Positions 33,516 to 42,610 of a stretch of 64,000 nucleotides of DNA are shown here, one piece after another. This DNA is from Pseudomonadota bacterium. GTDB lineage: Bacteria; Pseudomonadota; Gammaproteobacteria; Steroidobacterales; Steroidobacteraceae. The stretch is from the NCBI GenBank assembly GCA_023391815.1, contig JAEWAF010000073.1, positions 1-64,000 on the forward strand, given 5' to 3'. The position numbers were made by a program, and so were the translations under genes. How positions within the stretch are numbered: the first letter of the stretch is position 1; every line of letters begins with the position of its first letter. The notes below the pieces were generated by a model. That model did no database searches, was not told where the DNA came from, and saw only the letters and a list, made by a program, of their open reading frames with translations.

Positions 33516-34883
33516 CTATCCGAGTACCTGCTTCCGCCATGCCTCACGATAGGCCGGCAACGATCTGAGCGCCATCGACGCGGCGGGCGTCATCGCCGGC
33601 GCCTGCGTCTCGTTGAAGCCGGCGAGATAACAGGCCGCGCGTGTGTTGCCAGTATCGCCTGTGCTCAGCGCGATGGGTCGCGCCGGCAGCAACGCATGCA
33701 GAATCGAACCGAACAAGGGATTGGTCGCGAGCGGCCCGTCGATCAGGACGGCACCTTCCGCGCCGAGCATCTCGATGACCAGTTCGCACATCAAGGCAAC
33801 GTAAAGCGTTGCCAAGGCGGCCCGCTCCGAGCCCGACAGGCGATCGGCATCGACGCACCGACCTTCGCGCCCGGCAAACGGCCCGCCGCTGGCGAATGCC
33901 GGCAGTGCCATCGACTGGCGTTCGATGACATTCAGTAAGGCGGGCGCGTTCGGACGGGAGTCCGTGCCTGCAATCGTTTCGTACTCGCGGCCGCCCATGA
34001 ACCGTGCGGTTGCGACGGGCGATCCGAATGCATCGACGCTCGCGAGCATGTCCTTATCCTCACGAAGTCGCGACAGGTCCGCGCGATTCGCCATGACGAC
34101 AGTCCACGTCCCACTTGAAATCACAGTGAACGGCGCTGCGCGGTCACGCGTGGTGAGAAACTTGAGATACGACGCGTTCGAGTCGTGAATGCCGCAGCTG
34201 ACCTGACAGTGCGGATTCAGTCCGGTCGCGGCCGCCACCTCCGAGGAGATCGGACCGAGCACGTCGCTGGCGAGCTTCATCGGCGGGAAGAGCTTATCCC
34301 AGCCGCGCGCCTGCGCCAGCTTCGAAAAAGTCTGCTCGCGGGGTAACCACAGATCGGAGTGACAGCCGAGCGAGGTGACTTCGCTGGCCATCACACCACT
34401 CAAGCGCCACGCCCAGAACTGCGGATACAGCAGCACATGCGCGACTCGCGAGAACAGCTGCGGCTGCGCTTGTTGCAAGAAGAACAGCTGACGGCCGAGA
34501 TTCAATCCGAGCGGCAGGTCCGGAGAGTAGGTGTTTTCGTAAGCATCCCGCTGCTGACGATACTCAGCGTTCACACGCTCGAAACACGAGTCTTCATAAT
34601 CCGGCGCGGCGATCACTCGATGCTCACGATCGATCAGCACTGCGGCGGCACCGTGCGCGACCAGTACGATCGTTCGAATGCGATCTCGATGCGGCGCCTC
34701 GCGCAACGCGTCCAGCAACCACTGGCCGATCGCTTCGACGTCCAGCTCGCGCATCGTCGAGCCGCGGAGGATGGAATTCGCGCGGCGGCTGCCGCGAATT
34801 TCAGCGCCTGTCTCCGGATCGATCACCGAGACCTTGGCGTTGGTCTTGCCGATATCGATGAGCGCGATCAGCGGATGTGACAT
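33516..34883 (-). CDS. rhaK: FGGY-family rhamnulokinase
   Basis: A 455-residue FGGY sugar kinase. The N-terminal ATPase fold begins ALIDIGKTNAKVSVID; the substrate loop GCHSDLWLP, the middle motif CGIHDSNASYLKF and the C-terminal EGAVLIDGPLATNP are present. It would phosphorylate L-rhamnulose to L-rhamnulose 1-phosphate using ATP. It is last in the leftward rha transport unit, nine bases after rhaQ, the position held by rhaK in Rhizobium leguminosarum. A fuculokinase function is possible on sequence alone; the neighbours decide for rhamnose. Confidence 0.85.
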   Translation of the reverse strand: MSHPLIALIDIGKTNAKVSVIDPETGAEIRGSRRANSILRGSTMRELDVEAIGQWLLDALREAPHRDRIRTIVLVAHGAAAVLIDREHRVIAAPDYEDSCFERVNAEYRQQRDAYENTYSPDLPLGLNLGRQLFFLQQAQPQLFSRVAHVLLYPQFWAWRLSGVMASEVTSLGCHSDLWLPREQTFSKLAQARGWDKLFPPMKLASDVLGPISSEVAAATGLNPHCQVSCGIHDSNASYLKFLTTRDRAAPFTVISSGTWTVVMANRADLSRLREDKDMLASVDAFGSPVATARFMGGREYETIAGTDSRPNAPALLNVIERQSMALPAFASGGPFAGREGRCVDADRLSGSERAALATLYVALMCELVIEMLGAEGAVLIDGPLATNPLFGSILHALLPARPIALSTGDTGNTRAACYLAGFNETQAPAMTPAASMALRSLPAYREAWRKQVLG

Positions 34884-34892
34884 GGGTTGGAT

Positions 34893-35864
34893 TTACAACG
34901 AGCGCCGTGCCGGCCGTCCAGCCCACCGCTCCGCGAGCACCGGAATGGCGACCACGGTGATGAGCAACGCGCCGACGATGATGGACATCACTATACCCGG
35001 CACGTTCAACAGGCCCAGTCCGAAATTCACGAACCCCAACACGACCGCCGCCAGCAGCACTCCCGGAATGGTCCCTTTCCCGCCCCACACGGACACGCCG
35101 CCCAGAATCACCATGCTGATGATCTCCAATTCCCAGCCCTGCGCAATCGACGGCCGCGTCGAGCCGAGCCGCGATGTGAGCAGCACGGCCGCCAGGCCGC
35201 TGCAAAGTCCGGTCACTGCAAACAACAGGAACCGATAGCGATCGACCGGTACGCCGGACCACTTCGCCGCGATCGGATTGGCACCCAGCGCATAAATCGT
35301 ACGGCCCCAGCGCGTGACGTGCAGAAACAAGCCGAACATCGCCGCGAGCACGATCAGAATGCACAGCTCGATGGACAACGCGCCGAGCGCGTAACCTTGC
35401 CCGAACGTGGCGAACGACTGCGGATAATCCTTCAGCACACGGTCGCCGAGCACCGCATAGGCGAAGCCACGAAAGAGCGTCATGGTGCCAATGGTCGCGA
35501 CAATGGACGGCACTCGACCGAAGGTGACGAGTGCGCCGTTGATCATGCCCGCTGCGAGTCCGGTGCCGAGTCCAATGGCCACCAGGCCCGGTGTATCGAT
35601 GCCCGAGGCCGCGCCCAATCCCATCGCCACGGACGCCAGCGCGATGATGGCCGCGACCGAAATATCGATCTCGCCTGCGATGATCAGGAGCGCCAGCGGC
35701 AGGGCGATGACGGCGCGTTCGGTGAAGTTGAATGTCGCGTCCGACAGCGTCCACACGTCGAGGAAGTAAGGAGACAGGCTCGCGAAGCAAACAAACTCGA
35801 CGACGAGCACCAGCGCGAGCAGCGATTCCCAGCGCAACAGGGGCTTGAGCCGCAGTGTGCTCAT
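34893..35864 (-). CDS. rhaQ: Rhamnose ABC transporter permease RhaQ
   Basis: A 323-residue inner-membrane permease of the ribose/rhamnose (BPD_transp_2) family, with about nine to ten helices. AGEIDISVAAIIALASVAMG and GRVPSIVATIGTMTLFRG are the family signatures near the EAA-like loop. It pairs with RhaP and the RhaT ATPase. Its ATG overlaps the stop of the 25-codon ORF that links it to rhaP. Confidence 0.87.
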   Translation of the reverse strand: MSTLRLKPLLRWESLLALVLVVEFVCFASLSPYFLDVWTLSDATFNFTERAVIALPLALLIIAGEIDISVAAIIALASVAMGLGAASGIDTPGLVAIGLGTGLAAGMINGALVTFGRVPSIVATIGTMTLFRGFAYAVLGDRVLKDYPQSFATFGQGYALGALSIELCILIVLAAMFGLFLHVTRWGRTIYALGANPIAAKWSGVPVDRYRFLLFAVTGLCSGLAAVLLTSRLGSTRPSIAQGWELEIISMVILGGVSVWGGKGTIPGVLLAAVVLGFVNFGLGLLNVPGIVMSIIVGALLITVVAIPVLAERWAGRPARRSL

Positions 35865-35938
35865 GCCGCCCCGGCCTCCGAAATGGAATGGGACGGGCTC
35901 GCGAAAGGCAGGGGGTCGATGGTGAGCATCGTGCTCAT
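35861..35938 (-). CDS. 25-codon ORF bridging rhaP and rhaQ
   Basis: A short ORF starting MSTMLTIDPLPFAS and ending SISEAGAA. Its ATG overlaps the rhaP stop (ATGA at 35935-35938) and its TGA overlaps the rhaQ ATG (35861-35864), so a ribosome leaving rhaP could pass through it into rhaQ. It resembles no protein family. It may be a coupling spacer, or the remains of a gene lost from this position. In Rhizobium the accessory gene rhaU lies between rhaQ and rhaK, so this is not simply a rhaU remnant. Confidence 0.45.
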   Translation of the reverse strand: MSTMLTIDPLPFASPSHSISEAGAA

Positions 35939-36912
35939 GCGGCCTCCAGAATCGCGCGCTTCTCTTCGCGCCTTCGTGCGCTGAGCACGGCGGCCACGAC
36001 GATCACCAGCCCATTGATGCCCATTTGCCAGAACGGCGAAATGCCGATCAATGGCAGCGCATTTCTGATGACGCCGATGAACAGGCAACCGAGCACCACG
36101 CCGGCGACCGTGCCGATGCCGCCGGCAATCGCGACCCCGCCGATCAAACACGCTGCGATCACTTGCAGTTCGAACCCGAGCGCGATGTCCGTGTACGCTA
36201 CGGCGAAGCGCGCCACCCACAAATAACCGCACAAGCCGGCGATGGCGCCGCAGATCGTGTAGGCGAAGAATTGCATGCGACCCGGATCGATGCCGGTGTA
36301 GGTCGCGGCTGCCGGATTGCCGCCGGCTGCGTATAGATTTCTGCCCAGCACGGTGGAGCGCATCGCCACGGCGAAGCCTGCGACCGCAATGATGGCGAGC
36401 CACGAAAGCAGCGTGAGCCCCAGGATCTCGTAACGGATCAAGCCGAGGAAATGCGGCGACATGTGGTTGTCGTTCACCCACGTGCCACCCGACAACGAAT
36501 AGATCAGTCCCCGATAGACGGACATCGTGCCGAGCGTGACGACGATCGGCGGCAGCTTCAATCGCCACACCAACAAACCGTTGATCGCGCCGAGCAATGC
36601 TCCGCCCACTAGAGCAATCAGCAGCACCGGCGCGACACCTGCGCCCGGATAATTCTTGTTCAAGAGCGCGACCAGCATGCCCGACAACGCAAGATTGGCG
36701 GCAATCGACAAATCGATGCCGCGCGTGAGAATCACGAGCATCTGGCCTAGCGCGAGCAGGATGAGGATCGCGCTGTCGTCGAGAATCTCAGCGAGATTGC
36801 TCGGGTGCGCAAACTGCGGGAACGCCGCGGTCACCGACGCTAGCAACAGCACCACGATGACCGCGAGCGCCAGATCGCGTCGAACGGCGGAGTTTTGCAT
36901 CATTCGCATCAC
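35935..36912 (-). CDS. rhaP: Rhamnose ABC transporter permease RhaP
   Basis: A 325-residue membrane permease, ten or so helices, with RGIDLSIAANLALSGMLVAL and LPPIVVTLGTMSVYRGL matching the ribose/xylose/rhamnose permease family. The first codons are GTG then several ATGs (MMRMM), so the exact start may be up to four codons later. The GTG overlaps the stop of the ATPase gene by 4 bp. It would form the heterodimeric channel with RhaQ. Confidence 0.87.
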   Translation of the reverse strand: MMRMMQNSAVRRDLALAVIVVLLLASVTAAFPQFAHPSNLAEILDDSAILILLALGQMLVILTRGIDLSIAANLALSGMLVALLNKNYPGAGVAPVLLIALVGGALLGAINGLLVWRLKLPPIVVTLGTMSVYRGLIYSLSGGTWVNDNHMSPHFLGLIRYEILGLTLLSWLAIIAVAGFAVAMRSTVLGRNLYAAGGNPAAATYTGIDPGRMQFFAYTICGAIAGLCGYLWVARFAVAYTDIALGFELQVIAACLIGGVAIAGGIGTVAGVVLGCLFIGVIRNALPLIGISPFWQMGINGLVIVVAAVLSARRREEKRAILEAA

Positions 36913-38417
36913 GCGTCGGTCGCCGCCTGGACGACGTTCTCCGCCGTCGCTTCACTTCGATCCAGCAATGCACGCACGCGACCTCGGCGCATGACCAGAA
37001 TGCGATCGGACATGCCGAGGATCTCCGGCAGCTCCGACGAGATCATCACGACGGCGTTGCCTCGTTGAGCGAACGCACTCGTGACCGCATGCACGGCGGC
37101 TTTCGCGCCGACGTCGATGCCCTTGGTCGGCTCGTCCAGAATCAGAACGCGAGGCGAGCGTGCCAGCCATTTGGCGATCACGACCTTCTGCTGGTTGCCC
37201 CCGGACAAGTCGCCGACGTTCTGCTCCGGACCGCTCGCCTTGATGCCGAGCGCCGAGATCCAATGATCGGCCAGTGCCGATTCGCGCTGCCGGCTGCAGA
37301 AGCCGCGAGGCGCCAACGAGTCCAGATTGGTGAGCGAAACGTTGGCTGCGATGGAGAAAGCCAGGATCGCGCCTTGCTGCTGACGATCCTCGGGAACATA
37401 CGCGAGCCCGTGACGAACCGCGTCCGCCGGGCTCGCGATCGACACAGCCTGGCCGTCGATATGAATCGAGCCGGCGTCGGGCACGCTCAAACCGAACAAA
37501 CATTGCGCCAGCTCGGTACGACCGGCACCGACCAGACCGTAGATGCCCAGCGTCTCACCCCGGCGCACCGAAAAGGAGATGTTCTGGAACTCATGCGCCC
37601 GCGAAAAATTCTCCACGCGCAACAATTCTTCGCCCAAGGTGGTTGGCAGTTTCGGAAACAGCTGCTCGACCGACCGGCCGACCATCATTCGAATCAACTG
37701 CTCGCTGCCGGTGCCCGCGATCATGCCGTTCCCCACCGACGCGCCATCTCGAAACACGACATAGCGGTCCGCCAGAGAAAAGATCTCTTCGAACTTATGG
37801 CTGATGAACAGCAGCGCACAGCCGGAATCCCGCAGACGGCGGGCAATCCGGAACAAATCCTCCGCCTCACGATGCGACAAGGCCGCAGTGGGCTCGTCCA
37901 GAATCAACACGCGAGCTTCGCTGGTCAGCGCACGAGCGATCTGGACGATGTGCTTCTGCGCGACGCTGAGCTGACCCGCCGGAGTGTCGGGCGAAAAACC
38001 AACATCGAGCTGTCGCAGAATCTCCGCCGCGCGCGTTCGCATCTCGGCCCACGCGATGAACCGACCCTGCTTAGGGCGATTGCTCACGAACATGTTCTCG
38101 GCGACCGTCAGGTTGTCGAACACCACACATTCCTGATGCACGACGTTGATGCCGAGCTGTCGGGCATGCTCCGGATCGCGGACTCGGATGGATTGGCCGT
38201 CGAGCATCACCTCGCCGCCGTCGGGCTGATGGATACCGCAAAGAATCTTGACCAGCGTCGACTTGCCGGCACCGTTCTCGCCGATCAGCGCCGTTACTTG
38301 TCCCGGATACAACTCGAGGTTTGCATCGCGCAGCGCGTGCGCGCCGCCGAAGGATTTCTTGACCTGCGTCAGCGCCAGAATGGGCTGCGACGGTGCCTGC
38401 TGAATCGCGGCGGCCAT
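36909..38417 (-). CDS. rhaT: Rhamnose ABC transporter ATPase RhaT
   Basis: A 502-residue sugar ATPase with two fused nucleotide-binding domains, as in RbsA. Domain 1 has Walker A GENGAGKST (~40), signature SVAQKHIVQIARAL and Walker B LILDEPTAAL. Domain 2 has the degenerate loop GLVGAGRTE and a complete LSGGNQQKV signature with LILDEPTKGIDV. The ATG at 38417 begins one base after the rhaS stop; the in-frame upstream residues overlap rhaS. The name follows the rhizobial rha operon, not the E. coli RhaT symporter. Confidence 0.88.
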   Translation of the reverse strand: MAAAIQQAPSQPILALTQVKKSFGGAHALRDANLELYPGQVTALIGENGAGKSTLVKILCGIHQPDGGEVMLDGQSIRVRDPEHARQLGINVVHQECVVFDNLTVAENMFVSNRPKQGRFIAWAEMRTRAAEILRQLDVGFSPDTPAGQLSVAQKHIVQIARALTSEARVLILDEPTAALSHREAEDLFRIARRLRDSGCALLFISHKFEEIFSLADRYVVFRDGASVGNGMIAGTGSEQLIRMMVGRSVEQLFPKLPTTLGEELLRVENFSRAHEFQNISFSVRRGETLGIYGLVGAGRTELAQCLFGLSVPDAGSIHIDGQAVSIASPADAVRHGLAYVPEDRQQQGAILAFSIAANVSLTNLDSLAPRGFCSRQRESALADHWISALGIKASGPEQNVGDLSGGNQQKVVIAKWLARSPRVLILDEPTKGIDVGAKAAVHAVTSAFAQRGNAVVMISSELPEILGMSDRILVMRRGRVRALLDRSEATAENVVQAATDA

Positions 38418-38418
38418 G

Positions 38419-39438
38419 TCAGAAAATCGCCGCGAACCGTTCCACGTTGCCCTGATCGTAAATGAATGGCCTGGCCATGGCGCCGACGCCATTGCTATCG
38501 AAACTCACCGCGCCGATGCGTCCCAGCGAGATCTCCCGACCGCCGTCGGCCCGGGTGCCGCGAGCGAGCTGAGCAGCGACTTGAGTCGCGGCATAGCCGA
38601 GGTCGATGGGATTCCAGATCGCGAACTTCGGCACGACGCCTTTGCGCACGTAGCCGACCAGCTCCGATGGCAGCCCCAGTCCGGTGACTTTCACTTTGCC
38701 GGTGAGCCCTTGATCTTCGATGGCTTTGGCGGCGGCGACGATGCCGACCGAGCTCAACGACACGATCACCGCCAGATCCGGATGCTGTTTCACCAGCGCG
38801 ACGCTCTCGCGATAGGACTTGTCCGCGACATCGTCGCCATAAACGACGCTGACGAATTCCAGTCCCGGGTACTGCGGCAGCGCTCGTTTCATCTGCGCGA
38901 GCCAGGAATTTTGATTGGTCGAGGTCGGTGTCGCCGAGACGACGGCGATCTTGCCTTTGCCTTCCGGTGCCAACTCGGACGCGAGCTGTGCCACGGTCTG
39001 TCCGATCAGCTCGTCCGAAGACGGCGCGAGGTGAACCGCGCGACCTTGCTTCGCGACGGCGGAATCATAAGAGATGACCTGGATGCCCCGTTGCATCGCT
39101 CGCTGCAGCGTCGGCACGAGCGCGTCGGGATCGTTGGCCGAGATGGCGATGGCGTCGACACGCTGAGCGATCAGCGCGTTCAATGTTTCTATCTGTCCTT
39201 CGGCCGTCGGCGTGGTCGGGCCGGTGAAGATGATCTCGGCGTCGAACGCGGCGGCGGCCTCGTCCGCACCCTTGTGAACGGCATCGAAGAAGCCGCTGCC
39301 GAGATTCTTCGCGACGATGCCGATGCGCAGCTTGTCGCCGCTCTTGGCATCGTTCGTCGACTGTGGCCGCTCGCCACAACCGGCGATCACGACGGCGACC
39401 AGCGACACCGCGCCCACGAGCATTGCTCTTCTAAGCAT
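38419..39438 (-). CDS. rhaS: Rhamnose-binding lipoprotein RhaS
   Basis: A 339-residue periplasmic sugar-binding protein of the RbsB-like type, lipid-modified at the lipobox VIAGC. IGIVAKNLGSGFFDAVHKG, AISANDPDALVPTLQRAM and the C-terminal GLPSELVGYVRKG are typical of rhamnose-binding subunits. The second ATG of a pair (39438) is chosen because AGGGGG is six bases before it; the first ATG is at 39444. It is the first transporter gene after rhaR. It is unrelated to the E. coli activator also called RhaS. Confidence 0.86.
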   Translation of the reverse strand: MLRRAMLVGAVSLVAVVIAGCGERPQSTNDAKSGDKLRIGIVAKNLGSGFFDAVHKGADEAAAAFDAEIIFTGPTTPTAEGQIETLNALIAQRVDAIAISANDPDALVPTLQRAMQRGIQVISYDSAVAKQGRAVHLAPSSDELIGQTVAQLASELAPEGKGKIAVVSATPTSTNQNSWLAQMKRALPQYPGLEFVSVVYGDDVADKSYRESVALVKQHPDLAVIVSLSSVGIVAAAKAIEDQGLTGKVKVTGLGLPSELVGYVRKGVVPKFAIWNPIDLGYAATQVAAQLARGTRADGGREISLGRIGAVSFDSNGVGAMARPFIYDQGNVERFAAIF

Positions 39439-39496
39439 TCCCATCCCCCTGCGATCGAGCAGCCGGCCGTTATTGGCCGTGCCGCTGACTCTCACC

Positions 39497-40300
39497 TCAC
39501 GCGAGCTTCTGCAACTCGTCGTCCTCGCTCACCGAAGCGACGATCACTTTGATGCCCGCCGCCTTGAACACTTCCAGTTCCTCGGGTTTCGCGCCGTCGT
39601 CGGTGACGATGGTGGAGATCCGCTCCAGCCCCGTGACGATCATCGCGGACTTCTGCCGCAGCTTGCTGCTGTCGGCCATCACGATGACATCCTCGGTGCG
39701 CTTCAGCAGCTTGGTCTGGGCCTGTACGATCAGCGGATCGGCTTCCATGATGCCGAAGCGGTTCAGACCGTAGCAGCCGGTGAACAGCTTGTTGCCCCAG
39801 AAGTTCTCGATGGTGTCGTTGTCGAACGGGCTCAGCACGATGTTCTGTTCGCGGAAGATGGTGCCGCCCGGCAACGTGATCCGATTGCGGCTGGTGGCGA
39901 GCAGCTTGGCCGCGATCGGAAACGAATTGGTCAGGATGTCCAGATCGTGGTCGGCCAGGAATTCCACCAGCGCGAACGTGGTGGTGCCGCCATTGATGAT
40001 GATGCTCTCGCCGGCGGTGATCAGTTCCGCCGCCGCGCGCGCGATCGCACGTTTTTGCGGGACGCTGATGTCCTGGCTCAACGAGAACGGCATGCCCACC
40101 AGATGAGGCTGGTGCCGCGGACGCACGGCCTCGGCGCCACCGCGAATACGTTTGACCTCACCGCGCTCGGCCAGCGTGTTGATGTCCCGGCGAATGGTCG
40201 CCTCGGACGCGCCGAGCAAATCCAGCAGGTCGCCGACGCTCACGATGGAGCGTTCTTCGACGAGCTTCAGAATCAGGCTATGGCGCTCACGTTCCAACAT
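39497..40300 (-). CDS. rhaR: DeoR-family repressor RhaR
   Basis: A 267-residue DeoR regulator. The winged helix occupies ~1-60 (LDLLGASEATIRRDINTL then KRIRGGAEA), and the sugar-phosphate-binding domain (~75-250) contains IIINGGTTTFALVEFLAD and LPGGTIFREQN. It is expected to repress both rha units until rhamnulose 1-phosphate or a related ester binds. The ATG at 40300 follows AGGAGG at four bases; a GTG at 40318 is less likely. It lies at the divergent junction with rhaD, 163 bp apart. Confidence 0.9.
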   Translation of the reverse strand: MLERERHSLILKLVEERSIVSVGDLLDLLGASEATIRRDINTLAERGEVKRIRGGAEAVRPRHQPHLVGMPFSLSQDISVPQKRAIARAAAELITAGESIIINGGTTTFALVEFLADHDLDILTNSFPIAAKLLATSRNRITLPGGTIFREQNIVLSPFDNDTIENFWGNKLFTGCYGLNRFGIMEADPLIVQAQTKLLKRTEDVIVMADSSKLRQKSAMIVTGLERISTIVTDDGAKPEELEVFKAAGIKVIVASVSEDDELQKLA

Positions 40301-40342
40301 GGAACCTCCTAGAAGCACTTCCGATCACGGCCCTCATAGCGC

Positions 40343-40381
40343 TGATCGATTATGCTCGCATCTGATTGTATATGATCGATT
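40343..40381. promoter_or_regulatory. Probable RhaR operator pair in the rhaR-rhaD control region
   Basis: TGATCGATT occurs at 40343-40351 and again at 40373-40381, exactly 30 bp apart (about three helical turns). A weaker TGATTGTAT lies between them at 40363-40371. The stretch is AT-rich in a GC-rich genome and covers both presumed promoters (CATAAT-like box leftward, TATGGT at 40384 rightward). DeoR-family operators are often direct repeats like this. Binding by RhaR is an inference. Confidence 0.5.
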
Positions 40382-40462
40382 CGTATGGTAAACAGGCATT
40401 TCATAGCGTAGGGGGCGATTTTTTATGCCCGAACGCGATCAAACGCCCGTGGGGGAGATTAG

Positions 40463-42583
40463 ATGAGTGTGGTTCAGCCGGCGCAAGCCGAGTCGTCCTC
40501 GTTGCTGGTCGAAAACCGCTGGAACGACGCGGTCGCCTCGGCAATGACGCCGGCCCAGCTGCTGCTCTATCGCTCCAATCTGCTCGGCTCCGACAAGCGC
40601 ATCACCAACTTCGGTGGCGGCAATACCTCGGCCAAGATCGTCGAAAAGGATCCCCTCACGGGTCAGGACGTGCGCGTGCTGTGGGTGAAGGGCTCGGGTG
40701 GCGACCTGGGCACCATGAAGCTGGACGGCTTCGCCACTTTATATATGGACAAGTTCCTGTCGCTCGAGCCGTTCTACAAGAGCAAGGACAGCGACAGCGT
40801 GCTCGTGCCGCTGTATTCCCACTGCACGTTCAATCTGAATCCGCGCGCGGCGAGCATCGATACGCCCCTGCATGGCCTGGTCGATCGCGCGCATGTGGAT
40901 CACATGCATCCAGACGCGCTGATCGCCATCGCCGCCGCGGCGGACAGCAAAGCGCTCACCAGGGAAATCTACGGCGACGAAATCGGCTGGTTGCCGTGGA
41001 TTCGTCCCGGATATGAATTGGGCCTAGCGCTGCGCGAGTTCACGCGTGAAAACCCCAAAGCGCGCGGTGTGGTGCTCGAAGCGCATGGGGTTTTCACGTG
41101 GGCCGACACATCGAAGGCCTGTTATGAGAACACGCTCGATGTGATCAATCGCGCGACGAAGTGGCTCGCGGACAAGAGCCGCGGCAAGCAGCCTTTCGGC
41201 GCGCTCAAGACCCCAGCGTTGCCGGTGGAAAAGCGTCGTGAAGTCGCGGCCGCCATCATGCCGCGCATCCGCGGGCTGATTTCAGGAACGACGCGCAAGG
41301 TCGGTCACTTCGACGACAGCGCGGCGGTGCTGGAATTCGTGGGCAGCGAGAGCCTGCAGCCGCTCGCCGATCTCGGCACGTCGTGCCCCGATCATTTTCT
41401 CCGTACCAAGATCTGGCCGCTGGTCCTGCCGTTCGATGCCGCGAACGAATCGGTCGAGCAATTCGCTCGTCGGGTGCAGCCGGCGCTCGAACGCTATCGC
41501 GAGCGATATGCCGCCTATTACGAGCGTTGCAAACGGCCCGGCTCGCCGAGGATGCGCGATCCGAACGCGGTCGTTTATCTGGTCCCGGGCGTCGGCATGA
41601 TCACGTTCGCTGCCGATAAAGCGACCGCTCGGATCGCAGGCGAGTTCTATATCAATGCGATCAACGTCATGCGCGGCGCGGCGGCCGTATCGACCTATCG
41701 CGGTCTGCCCGAGCAGGAAGCGTTCGACATCGAGTACTGGGATCTCGAAGAAGCCAAGCTCCAGCGCATGCCGAAGCCGAAACCGTTGGCGGGCCGCGTC
41801 GCGCTGATCACCGGTGGTGCCGGCGGCATCGGCCTCGCGACCGCGCGTCGGTTGATGGACGAGGGCGCCTGCGTCGTGCTTTGTGACATCGACCGCGATG
41901 CGCTGAACGAAGCCGAAGCAGGCTTGAAGAAAGAGTATGGCAGCGACGTCGTCGCCAGCTGCTGGGTCGATGTGACGAGTGAAGACGCCGTCGCGGCGAG
42001 TTTCCGCGACAGCTCGTGGAAATTCGGCGGCATCGATATCTGCATCTCCAATGCTGGCATTGCGTCCGCGTCGCCGGTGGATCAAACCAGCCTCGCGACC
42101 TGGCAGAAGAACATGGACATCCTGTCGACGGGCTATTTCCTGGTATCGCGTCAGGCGTTCCAATTGCTGAAAGCGCAGAACATCGGCGGCTCCATCGTGT
42201 TCATCGGCTCCAAGAACGCATTGGCCGCATCGCCGGGCGCCGCCGCTTACTGCACGGCCAAGGCCGCTGAGTTGCACTTGGCCCGATGTCTCGCGCTGGA
42301 AGGTGCGCCGGCCGGCATTCGCGTCAATGTCGTGAATCCGGATGCCGTCCTGCGTGGCTCGCGCATCTGGCAGGGCGAATGGGCTCAGCAGCGTGCCGAG
42401 CAGTACAAAACCAGCACCGATGAGCTCGAATCGATTTACCGCGAGCGCAGCCTGCTCAAGCGCAGCGTGTATCCGGAAGACGTGGCCGAAGCCGTTGCTT
42501 TCTTCGCGTCCGAGCGCGCAGCGAAGTCGACTGGCAATATCATCAACGTCGACGCCGGTAACGCCGCCGCGTTCACCCGGTGA
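40463..42583 (+). CDS. rhaD: Bifunctional rhamnulose-1-phosphate aldolase / lactaldehyde dehydrogenase RhaD
   Basis: A 706-residue fusion. Residues ~20-250 form a class II aldolase with metal-site histidines in RAHVDHMHPDAL. Residues ~440-706 form a short-chain dehydrogenase with TGGAGGIGLA and the catalytic YCTAK (Tyr596, Lys600). The aldolase splits L-rhamnulose 1-phosphate into dihydroxyacetone phosphate and L-lactaldehyde; the dehydrogenase half should oxidise the lactaldehyde. Fused RhaD proteins (~700 residues) are typical of rhizobia and other bacteria using this pathway. GGGGGAG precedes the ATG. rhaI follows 27 bp later. Confidence 0.92.
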   Translation: MSVVQPAQAESSSLLVENRWNDAVASAMTPAQLLLYRSNLLGSDKRITNFGGGNTSAKIVEKDPLTGQDVRVLWVKGSGGDLGTMKLDGFATLYMDKFLSLEPFYKSKDSDSVLVPLYSHCTFNLNPRAASIDTPLHGLVDRAHVDHMHPDALIAIAAAADSKALTREIYGDEIGWLPWIRPGYELGLALREFTRENPKARGVVLEAHGVFTWADTSKACYENTLDVINRATKWLADKSRGKQPFGALKTPALPVEKRREVAAAIMPRIRGLISGTTRKVGHFDDSAAVLEFVGSESLQPLADLGTSCPDHFLRTKIWPLVLPFDAANESVEQFARRVQPALERYRERYAAYYERCKRPGSPRMRDPNAVVYLVPGVGMITFAADKATARIAGEFYINAINVMRGAAAVSTYRGLPEQEAFDIEYWDLEEAKLQRMPKPKPLAGRVALITGGAGGIGLATARRLMDEGACVVLCDIDRDALNEAEAGLKKEYGSDVVASCWVDVTSEDAVAASFRDSSWKFGGIDICISNAGIASASPVDQTSLATWQKNMDILSTGYFLVSRQAFQLLKAQNIGGSIVFIGSKNALAASPGAAAYCTAKAAELHLARCLALEGAPAGIRVNVVNPDAVLRGSRIWQGEWAQQRAEQYKTSTDELESIYRERSLLKRSVYPEDVAEAVAFFASERAAKSTGNIINVDAGNAAAFTR

Positions 42584-42610
42584 TCGAGACGGTTGCGAGC
42601 AGGGGGACAC

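Noticed and set aside
37065..38465. 466-codon open frame antisense to rhaT
   Set aside because: Same reason; the sense frame has two complete ABC domains.
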